Program-made: the position numbers and the translations under genes
Notes under the pieces: model-generated
Databases searched by the model: none
Seen by the model: the letters and a program-made list of their open reading frames with translations, nothing else
What the model was told of the DNA's origin: nothing
DNA from: Methanobacteriaceae archaeon
Lineage (GTDB): Archaea > Methanobacteriota > Methanobacteria > Methanobacteriales > Methanobacteriaceae
Length of the DNA stretch: 5,110 bases
NCBI GenBank assembly: GCA_030681145.1
Contig: JAUXXK010000107.1
Span: forward strand, 1 to 5,110
Reading direction: 5' to 3'
In this document: positions 1-5,110 of the stretch, piece by piece
Position numbering within the stretch: position 1 is the first letter of the stretch
How the letters are laid out: each line of letters starts with the position of its first letter

Positions 1-29
1 GAATGGTTAAGGAATTGAAATATTCGTAA
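1..29 (+). other. possible 3' end of an upstream gene cut by the window edge
   Basis: One frame is open from the left edge and ends at a TAA at 27-29, reading MVKELKYS just before the stop. It could be the C-terminal tail of a gene whose body lies outside the window; in a lasso locus the small leader-binding B1 protein often sits just before B2, which makes that one candidate. The stretch is far too short to identify, and the other two forward frames also close within the first 20 bases, so it may equally be non-coding. Confidence 0.2.
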
Positions 30-35
30 ATAAGT

Positions 36-96
36 TTTTAATAGGGTTTATCTATAATAATAGCTCTCAATAGAATTATACATTTTAATAGGGTTT
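36..96. repeat. 14-bp direct repeat TTTTAATAGGGTTT, two copies
   Basis: TTTTAATAGGGTTT occurs at 36-49 and again at 83-96, with a 47-base period. The bases after each copy are loosely similar (AT-rich, then a C-rich patch, ending in a C6 run at 112-117), so this may be a decayed tandem duplication of about 47 bp. Both copies lie upstream of the B2 gene, so paired regulator-binding sites are possible. An imperfect inverted relative, AAAATCCCTATAAAA, lies downstream of B2 at 624-638. The identity of the repeat is seen directly; the role is inference. Confidence 0.5.
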
Positions 97-124
97 TTAC
101 TTCAATAAATACCCCCCATAATAA

Positions 125-172
125 GGATATATCATACTAAATACAATTATAATCAAATAAAATTTAATTAAT
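125..172 (+). promoter_or_regulatory. probable promoter region of the B2 gene
   Basis: GATATATC at 126-133 and an AT-only stretch around 157-172 both resemble archaeal TATA boxes. The first would give a transcript with a leader of about 35 bases, the second a nearly leaderless one. No Shine-Dalgarno-like purine tract precedes the start at 191, which suits a leaderless message or reinitiation after the four-codon ORF at 177-191. The region is so AT-rich that TATA-like matches are weak evidence. Confidence 0.25.
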
Positions 173-190
173 AATAATGAGTTTATTATA

Positions 191-607
191 ATGAGTTTTG
201 TGGCCACTTTTTTTAAATTAGATAATAAATATAAATTACTGGTTATTCAGGCCTTAATTTTACTTTGGATGATCCGTTTAATCTTATGGGTCTTTTCATT
301 CAGTACTGTTAAGAATATCTGTGGAAAATTGTCAATATCATCTGGTAATCAGGAAGTTCCTTTAAGCCGAGTTACTTGGGCAGTTCAGGTTATGAGTCGG
401 TTTACTCCAAAAGCAACCTGTCTGGTCCGGGCTCTGGCTGGTCAGATATTACTGGAAAGGTATGGTTATACATCTAGTATAAAGATTGGTGTATCTAAAA
501 GTAAAGATGAATTTGAGGCCCATGCCTGGTTAGAATATGACTGTAATATTGTTCTAGGTGAATCTGAGACGGATTATATTCCTATTTTGGATATGGGAAA
601 AGAATAA
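191..607 (+). CDS. lasso peptide biosynthesis B2 protein (transglutaminase-like leader peptidase)
   Basis: This 138-residue protein matches the stand-alone B2 family (Transglut_core3 fold, related to the C-terminal half of McjB), a cysteine-protease-like enzyme that removes the leader from a lasso precursor before ring closure. Residues 16-38 form a hydrophobic helix with a central Arg, as is usual at the N-terminus of B2 proteins. The catalytic block follows: ATCLVRALA with Cys77, then EAHAWLEYD with His111. The acidic partner is probably Asp117, although Asp128 cannot be excluded. The tail YIPILDMGKE is also family-like. Length is normal for a split B2. Homologues usually read Asp-Gly after the His block; here it is Asp117-Cys118. 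Start 191 is the only ATG that keeps the full N-terminal helix; no good ribosome binding site is visible. The second lasso enzyme lies 4 kb downstream on the same strand. Family call is confident; the natural substrate is unknown. Confidence 0.88.
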   Translation: MSFVATFFKLDNKYKLLVIQALILLWMIRLILWVFSFSTVKNICGKLSISSGNQEVPLSRVTWAVQVMSRFTPKATCLVRALAGQILLERYGYTSSIKIGVSKSKDEFEAHAWLEYDCNIVLGESETDYIPILDMGKE

Positions 608-745
608 TGTTAATATTTTATTTAAAATCCCTATAAAATAAAATAAAAAAACTTCAATTAAACCTATCTCCAAACCACACACCATATAAAATTATTTTAA
701 TATATAAAAAAAAATCAGCACTTATAATATAAATTCAAAATCATA

Positions 746-770
746 TTTTAATATCTAAATGATATTAAAA
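746..770. repeat. perfect 10-bp inverted repeat with 5-base loop
   Basis: TTTTAATATC at 746-755 and GATATTAAAA at 761-770 are exact reverse complements around the loop TAAAT. It lies about 125 bases before the kinase start. It could be a dimeric regulator's operator or a weak RNA hairpin; only two of the ten pairs, or fewer, are G-C, so a stable intrinsic terminator is unlikely. Confidence 0.6.
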
Positions 771-844
771 ACTAATTTTTACTCATTATAACCATTATTA
801 CACCTTAAAAAGAATCAGGTGGCCTTTTTTTCTGGATATAGTAA

Positions 845-888
845 AATATATTAGAGTTAGATAATATATTAAATCATTAATATGGAAG
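845..888 (+). promoter_or_regulatory. promoter and start region of the histidine kinase gene
   Basis: AATATATTA occurs twice, at 845-853 and 863-871, 18 bases apart, and either copy can serve as an archaeal TATA box; expected start sites fall about 25 bases downstream, near 874 or 892. A weak Shine-Dalgarno-like GGAAG at 884-888 ends seven bases before the ATG at 896, which supports that start and favours the upstream TATA copy. The GGAAG lies inside a five-codon ORF (882-899) whose TGA overlaps the kinase ATG. Confidence 0.35.
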
Positions 889-895
889 TTACTCT

Positions 896-3800
896 ATGAA
901 TGGGCAGTACTCTGCATTAGGAATTATTTTATTGTTGTTTGGCGTGGGAGCTCTATCTCTGGCCTTTCGCGGTTATCGTAGACCATTTACCCGTTTCCAT
1001 TCTTATTTTCTATTTTTAACATTAGGTGTATTTTTCTGGTATCTGGGATCAGGCATGGCACTATTAAGTTTAGATGCTATTAACAAGATTATGTGGACAC
1101 AGATAACTTATATTGGTAACACATCTGTAGCTGCTTTCTGGTTTCTTTTTGTCATGAGTTTTACTAAATATGTTAAGTATTTTAAACCACTAGTAGTGGG
1201 ACTTCTATTAGTAACCCCATTATTTATTACCATTATGGCCTTAACCAATGCCTGGCACGGCCTTATATGGCCCAGCGTCACACCTGTTTCTAATACTCCA
1301 GGATCACTTCTCATATATGAACAAGGACCCCTATTTTATCTTAATATCATATACAGTTACAGCCTATTATTAATTGGAACACTAATTTTAAGCAAGGAAA
1401 TGAAAACAGTAGATAAAAAAAATAAACAAAAATTTTATATATTAATTTTAAGTGGATTGATACCCTTAATTTTTAGTTTAATATATGCTTCTGGATTATT
1501 CCCAGTTCCTGGTTTGGACATAACCCCCTTTGGTTTAATTTTTTCAATAGTACTATTATTTTTAGGGGTTTTCCGCTATAATTTACTAGATATTAACAAA
1601 ATAGCCCATGAATTTCTCCTGCATAATATTAAAAGTGGAGTACTGATATTTGATAATAATCATAAGTTGTTAGAAGTTAATCCAGCCGCAAGTATGATAG
1701 ATATAACTGATGATGATTTGGGTAATGATGTTAATGATGTTTTAAAGAATTTACCATCCCTTAAATCATATTACCATAATCCGAGTGGTGATAATGAAGT
1801 TTTTTTAAAGGACTATGATTTATGGCTTGAACTAAAAATTACTGAAATCTCTAATCACTATGATGACCATATAGGTCGTTTATTCCGATTCGCAGATATT
1901 ACTTCACGTAAAAAAACTGAAGATGCTTTAAAACTAGTTGAACATAAAAGCAGGACTATCTTGGAGGCCATACCCGATAGTATGTTCATAATAAGAAGAG
2001 ATGGAACCTTTGTTGATTATAAAACACACACCGGAGACCTTCTAGCAATTTCTCCTGAGAAAATTGTGGGAAGCAATATCTCTAATCTGGGACTGACCCC
2101 ATATTATTTAGAATTAGTCAGGAGCAAGATTAAAAGTGCTATTGATAAATCTGTTCGAGAAGAATTTGAATATGAAATAGAGATAAAAGGAGAAATTAAT
2201 TATTATGAGGCTCGTTTAATAAAATTAAATTCTTACGAAGTGCTGGCAATTATTCGTAATATAAATGAAATGAAAGGAATCCAGAAATCACTCCGGGAAT
2301 CAGAATCACTCTACCGGACCATATTTGAAAATACCGGTGTTCCCAGCGCAATATTTAATAAAGAAGGTTTTTTTACATTAGTAAATCATAAAATGGTGGA
2401 ATTTTTACATAGTTCTAAGGAAGAACTGGAGTTTAAAAAGAAATGGATGGAAATCGCCCACCCTGATGATCTGCCCCGTATGATTAGATATAATCAAATA
2501 CGTCAAAAAAATCCCCAAGAAGCCCTTAATATCTATGAATCCAGATTAATTGATAATAATGGAGAAGTACATCAGACCCATATCGTGGTGGACCACATTC
2601 CATTTTTAGATGAATATGTGGTTTCAGTGTTGGATATCACTCCATTAAAAGAGGCCCAGAAAAAACTAGAAGAGAGTGAAAAGAAGTACCGGGGAATATT
2701 TGAAAATGTGCAAGATGTAATCTACCAGGCAGATAATGAGGGGAATATAATCGATATCAGTCCATCTATCAACCGTTACACTGGATTTGATAGGGAAAAA
2801 ATGATTGGTTCCAATATTTCTTCATGGTATCAACATCCAGAGGACCGCGTAGAATTATTAAATAAATTGAAAGAAAAAGGCGAAGTAACCTATTATGAGG
2901 TCCAACTAAAAAATGATTTAAATGAAAAGTTTTATGTTTCTATAAACGCACACCTGCGACATAATAAAAAGGGAGAAATTATAGGTGTGGAAGGATCTCT
3001 GCGGGATATAAGTAAACAAAAAAGAATTGAAAAAGAAATCGAGTATCGTTTAGAACTAGAAAGCCTATTAATGGATATCTCCAAGAATTTCATCAACAAA
3101 AAACCAGAAATGGTGGATGACGCAATTAATGAAGCATTGCAAAGAATTGGTGAATTCATGAAAGTAGATAGAAGCTACCTGTTCCAATTAAACCCTAATG
3201 GTGATCTTTTAAGTAACACCCATGAATGGTGTGCACCCGGTATAAAACCTCAGATTGATAATCTACAGAATCTAGAAAAACCTTTTTTTGACTGGAGCAT
3301 GAAAAAACTTAAAAGCAAGGGGCAAATCCATATTAAATCCTCAAAAAACATACCAGATACAGCTAAATTTGAAAGAAAATTATTATTATCTAAAGATACA
3401 CAATCTATGACTGCCGTGGCCCTAAAGATTCATGGAAAAGTCATTGGCTATGTTGGTTTTGATACGGTTAAAAAGGAGAGGAAGTGGAATAAAGAAAATA
3501 TTGACCTTTTAATTATGATGGGGGAAATATTCACCAACCTACTGGAGAAAAGATACACTGAAGAGGATATACAAAAATCCCTGAAAGAAAAAGAAGTACT
3601 ACTACGGGAGATACACCACCGGGTAAAAAATAATATGCAGATAATATCATCTCTATTGAATCTCCAGGTCAATTATGAAGAAGAAGAAAAAATTCAACAA
3701 GTTTTAAAGGAGAGTCAGGGGCGTATAAAATCCATGGCAATAGTCCATGAGAAACTGTACCAGTCCACCAGTTTAAGTGAGATAAACTTTGGAAGCTACC

Positions 3801-4207
3801 TGCAGCAATTAATTAAAGACATATATTTCAGCTATGGAATATCAGCCGAAAAAATAATACCCGTGCTGAAGGCCGAAGATATCAATATCAACCTGGATAC
3901 AGCCATACCACTGGGTTTAATTGTCAATGAACTCATAACCAACTCCATTAAATACGCATTTAAGGGTCGGGATAATGGTACTTTGGAGATTACTTTTCAG
4001 GAAATTGATGATGGCTTAATCTTAAAGGTAAGTGATGATGGTGTGGGTTTGGGCCCAGATGTGGATATAGAAAGTTCTAAGACATTAGGATTGAAGTTGG
4101 TTAAAAATTTGGCCATACAGTTAGATGCTGATTTAAAGATTGGTAGGGATAAGGGGACTAGTTTTATTTTTAAGTTTAGAGAAATAGGTCATAATGATAG
4201 GATTTAA
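896..4207 (+). CDS. membrane sensor histidine kinase: 7TM, four PAS, GAF, HisKA_2, HATPase
   Basis: This 1103-residue protein should sense a signal, autophosphorylate on His, and pass the phosphate to a response regulator. Residues 1-235 carry about seven hydrophobic helices (near 7-24, 36-58, 68-90, 98-117, 147-166, 180-203, 210-228), matching the HisKA_7TM sensor region. Four PAS-type segments follow, near 243-340, 350-460, 471-592 and 597-710; the last two are the clearest, each opening with a YRxIFEN-like motif, and the linkers are charged coiled-coil-like helices. A GAF domain spans about 722-885 (HEWCAPGI motif near its centre). The HisKA_2 dimerisation motif EIHHRVKNN places the phospho-acceptor at His907 or His908. 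The ATPase has an N box Asn1011-Glu-Leu with Asn1016, a G1 box DDGVGL at 1047-1052, a G2 box TLGLKLV at 1063-1069, and GTSF at 1087-1090, all intact. No response regulator is fused or adjacent, so its partner is elsewhere. The ligand cannot be read from the sequence. Confidence 0.95.
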   Translation: MNGQYSALGIILLLFGVGALSLAFRGYRRPFTRFHSYFLFLTLGVFFWYLGSGMALLSLDAINKIMWTQITYIGNTSVAAFWFLFVMSFTKYVKYFKPLVVGLLLVTPLFITIMALTNAWHGLIWPSVTPVSNTPGSLLIYEQGPLFYLNIIYSYSLLLIGTLILSKEMKTVDKKNKQKFYILILSGLIPLIFSLIYASGLFPVPGLDITPFGLIFSIVLLFLGVFRYNLLDINKIAHEFLLHNIKSGVLIFDNNHKLLEVNPAASMIDITDDDLGNDVNDVLKNLPSLKSYYHNPSGDNEVFLKDYDLWLELKITEISNHYDDHIGRLFRFADITSRKKTEDALKLVEHKSRTILEAIPDSMFIIRRDGTFVDYKTHTGDLLAISPEKIVGSNISNLGLTPYYLELVRSKIKSAIDKSVREEFEYEIEIKGEINYYEARLIKLNSYEVLAIIRNINEMKGIQKSLRESESLYRTIFENTGVPSAIFNKEGFFTLVNHKMVEFLHSSKEELEFKKKWMEIAHPDDLPRMIRYNQIRQKNPQEALNIYESRLIDNNGEVHQTHIVVDHIPFLDEYVVSVLDITPLKEAQKKLEESEKKYRGIFENVQDVIYQADNEGNIIDISPSINRYTGFDREKMIGSNISSWYQHPEDRVELLNKLKEKGEVTYYEVQLKNDLNEKFYVSINAHLRHNKKGEIIGVEGSLRDISKQKRIEKEIEYRLELESLLMDISKNFINKKPEMVDDAINEALQRIGEFMKVDRSYLFQLNPNGDLLSNTHEWCAPGIKPQIDNLQNLEKPFFDWSMKKLKSKGQIHIKSSKNIPDTAKFERKLLLSKDTQSMTAVALKIHGKVIGYVGFDTVKKERKWNKENIDLLIMMGEIFTNLLEKRYTEEDIQKSLKEKEVLLREIHHRVKNNMQIISSLLNLQVNYEEEEKIQQVLKESQGRIKSMAIVHEKLYQSTSLSEINFGSYLQQLIKDIYFSYGISAEKIIPVLKAEDININLDTAIPLGLIVNELITNSIKYAFKGRDNGTLEITFQEIDDGLILKVSDDGVGLGPDVDIESSKTLGLKLVKNLAIQLDADLKIGRDKGTSFIFKFREIGHNDRI

Positions 4208-4210
4208 TGA

Positions 4211-4224
4211 TTTATTTTATTTTT
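4211..4224 (+). terminator. T-rich archaeal-type terminator after the kinase
   Basis: TTTATTTTATTTTT starts four bases after the kinase stop codon. Archaeal RNA polymerase commonly terminates in such T-rich tracts on the coding strand without a strong hairpin. This would separate the kinase transcript from the downstream cyclase gene. Confidence 0.4.
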
Positions 4225-4425
4225 AGACTTCTTAAAGTTAGAAATAAAATACTCTTAATAAGAATTATGTGATGTTAATATCGAATATGAAAAACTTGGT
4301 AATAATAGGAAAAACATTAATAATCAAGGATGATGTTGATTTAAAAATAAATATCCTAAATAAATAGTGGCCAAATACACTCCACACTTATAAGGAATTG
4401 ATTTTCCAGGAAATGCACTACGGGG

Positions 4426-4466
4426 TACCAGTATAATTGAAATATAAATTAAAGAATGTACTGGTA
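4426..4466. repeat. 8-bp inverted repeat TACCAGTA / TACTGGTA
   Basis: TACCAGTA at 4426-4433 and TACTGGTA at 4459-4466 are exact reverse complements separated by 25 AT-rich bases. The left arm is the end of the GC-richer island. They might be two half-sites of an operator or the stem of an RNA. Arms of eight bases with a long loop can also occur by chance. Confidence 0.4.
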
Positions 4467-4561
4467 AATACTATAAATAGTTAAAATAAATTGTATAATA
4501 TAAACCTAATAATCAAGTATAATCTTAAATATAAACTAATACTTTTTTAAGGTAGAATTAA

Positions 4562-4572
4562 TTTAAAAATAT
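4562..4572 (+). promoter_or_regulatory. TATA-like box of the lasso cyclase gene
   Basis: TTTAAAAATAT is centred about 25 bases before the ATG at 4592, the usual distance from an archaeal TATA box to the transcription start, so the message could begin at or beside the start codon. That fits the lack of any Shine-Dalgarno site next to the ATG; the nearest purine tract, AAGGT at 4549-4553, is too far upstream. The AT-rich setting keeps this tentative. Confidence 0.35.
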
Positions 4573-4591
4573 CCTAATAACAGTGAACAGA

Positions 4592-5110
4592 ATGAGCGCC
4601 ATAACTGGAATATTCATGAGAAATGGAAAGGATGTAGATCCAGAACTCATGAAGAAAATGAATGAAAAATTATCTCATAGAGGCCCAGATGGATCTGCCA
4701 TTTGGTGTGATGGCCCCTTGGGATTAGGCCACCAGATGTTGTGGACAACTCAAGAATCTTTACATGAAAAACTGCCTTTAGAAGAAAATAATCTGGTGAT
4801 TACTGCAGATGCTCGTATTGATAATAGGGATGAACTATCTAAAGAATTAGGCCTTAGAGATGAGGAAGATGTTTCAGATAGTTATTTTATTTTGAAATCA
4901 TATGAGATGTGGGGAGATGATTGTCCAGATAAGTTACTGGGGGACTTTGCCTTTGCCATCTGGGATAAAAAGGAAGAGAAGTTATTCTGTGCACGGGACC
5001 ATATGGGAGTTAAACCTTTTTACTATTACCTTGATGATGATATGTTTGTTTTTGGGACTGAGATTAAGGCCTTGTTTTGTGTGGATGGTGTTCCTAGGGA
5101 AATTAATGAT
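4592..5110 (+). CDS. lasso peptide isopeptide-bond-forming cyclase (C protein, asparagine-synthetase-like), 5' part
   Basis: The first 173 residues of an asparagine-synthetase-like protein are present; the right edge cuts it within or just after the N-terminal glutaminase-like domain (complete C proteins are usually 550-650 residues). It reads like lasso C proteins: MSAITGIF at the start, SHRGPDG at 28-34, GHQMLWTTQESLHE at 46-59, TADARIDNRDEL at 71-82, LLGDFAFAIWD at 115-125, CARDHMGVKPFYYY at 133-146. True asparagine synthetases need Cys right after the initiator Met for glutamine hydrolysis; here it is Ser2, as expected for a cyclase that adenylates an Asp/Glu side chain of the precursor and joins it to the core's N-terminal amine. 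The ATP-binding synthetase domain lies outside the window. An in-frame GTG at 4583 would add three residues, but ATG 4592 matches family starts. Alternative: another non-glutaminase amidotransferase homologue, less likely given the B2 gene upstream. Confidence 0.88.
   Translation, partial: MSAITGIFMRNGKDVDPELMKKMNEKLSHRGPDGSAIWCDGPLGLGHQMLWTTQESLHEKLPLEENNLVITADARIDNRDELSKELGLRDEEDVSDSYFILKSYEMWGDDCPDKLLGDFAFAIWDKKEEKLFCARDHMGVKPFYYYLDDDMFVFGTEIKALFCVDGVPREIND

Larger units (their letters stand above)
608..895. other. AT-rich spacer between B2 and the histidine kinase
   Basis: No convincing gene is present. Forward ATGs open only ORFs of 5 to 10 codons (607-636, 759-791, 882-899), and a 42-codon minus-strand ORF starting near 686 runs into the antisense of B2 and resembles nothing. 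No lasso-precursor-like peptide (leader with Tyr-x-x-Pro-x-Leu, Thr two before the core, Gly at core position 1, Asp/Glu at 7-9) was found on either strand. A T7 run at 825-831 preceded by GGCC could end a B2 transcript. The 288-base length argues against tight co-transcription of B2 with the kinase. Confidence 0.6.
4208..4591. other. 384-base spacer with micro-ORFs and a GC-richer island
   Basis: No recognisable gene is present. Two forward ORFs are chained by overlapping stop/start codons: 4207-4272 (21 residues, basic and hydrophobic, starting MIYFIFRLLK) and 4272-4367 (31 residues). After the TAG of the second, the same frame stays open for 22 more codons to a TAA at 4434-4436. On the minus strand 48 codons are open between stops (4470 down to 4327) but without an ATG. 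Positions 4368-4433 are about 42% G+C, roughly twice their surroundings, and contain the palindrome TTTCCAGGAAA at 4403-4413. This may be a gene relic, a small RNA or a regulatory block. Nothing here can be named. Confidence 0.5.

Noticed and set aside
1108..1314. Minus-strand ORF of 68 codons inside the kinase 7TM region
   Set aside because: It lies wholly antisense to a well-supported coding region, has no recognisable domain and no start signal.
2932..3159. Minus-strand ORF of 75 codons inside the PAS4/GAF region
   Set aside because: Antisense shadow of the kinase; serine-rich low-quality translation typical of reversed coding sequence.
3448..3672. Minus-strand ORF of 74 codons over the HisKA_2 motif
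   Set aside because: Antisense shadow of a conserved catalytic region; no family resemblance.
4272..4436. Amber readthrough (TAG 4365-4367) joining the 31-residue ORF to 22 further codons, as in pyrrolysine decoding
   Set aside because: Pyrrolysine is not known in Methanobacteriales, and neither half resembles a known protein; treated as spacer.
4592..5110. Ordinary glutamine-dependent asparagine synthetase
   Set aside because: The essential Cys after the initiator Met is Ser, the motif set matches lasso C proteins more closely, and a B2 gene is nearby.
1..5110. CRISPR array, tRNA, rRNA or insertion sequence
   Set aside because: No regularly spaced repeats of suitable length, no cloverleaf-like segment, and no transposase with terminal inverted repeats were seen.

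Overview
The window looks like AT-rich euryarchaeal DNA, most likely a methanogen of the Methanobacterium type. The clues are very AT-rich intergenic stretches with archaeal TATA-like boxes, weak or absent Shine-Dalgarno sites, and a multi-PAS 7TM histidine kinase of a kind common in Methanobacteriaceae. This assignment is an inference from style; no rRNA or other taxonomic marker is present.

Layout, left to right. Positions 1-190 are AT-rich upstream DNA with a 14-bp direct repeat and possibly the last codons of a gene lying off the left edge. Positions 191-607 encode a small transglutaminase-like lasso-peptide B2 protein (leader peptidase). Positions 608-895 are a gene-poor spacer with a perfect 10-bp hairpin and the kinase promoter region. 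Positions 896-4207 encode a 1103-residue membrane histidine kinase: 7TM region, four PAS-type segments, a GAF domain, and a HisKA_2/HATPase catalytic core. Positions 4208-4591 are a spacer with a T-rich terminator, overlapping micro-ORFs, and an unexplained GC-richer island. Positions 4592-5110 hold the 5' part of an asparagine-synthetase-like lasso cyclase (C protein), cut by the right edge.

The most interesting point is that two of the core lasso-peptide maturation enzymes, B2 and C, lie on the same strand in what appears to be an archaeon, with a large sensor kinase between them. In known lasso pathways a B1 protein binds the leader, B2 cuts it off, and C uses ATP to form the isolactam (macrolactam) ring. 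Neither a precursor peptide (A) nor a B1/PqqD-like protein could be recognised in this window, so the cluster is either incomplete here, continues outside the window, or uses an atypical precursor. The kinase may sense a membrane or cytoplasmic signal and control this locus, but the wide spacers on both sides also allow it to be an unrelated neighbour.
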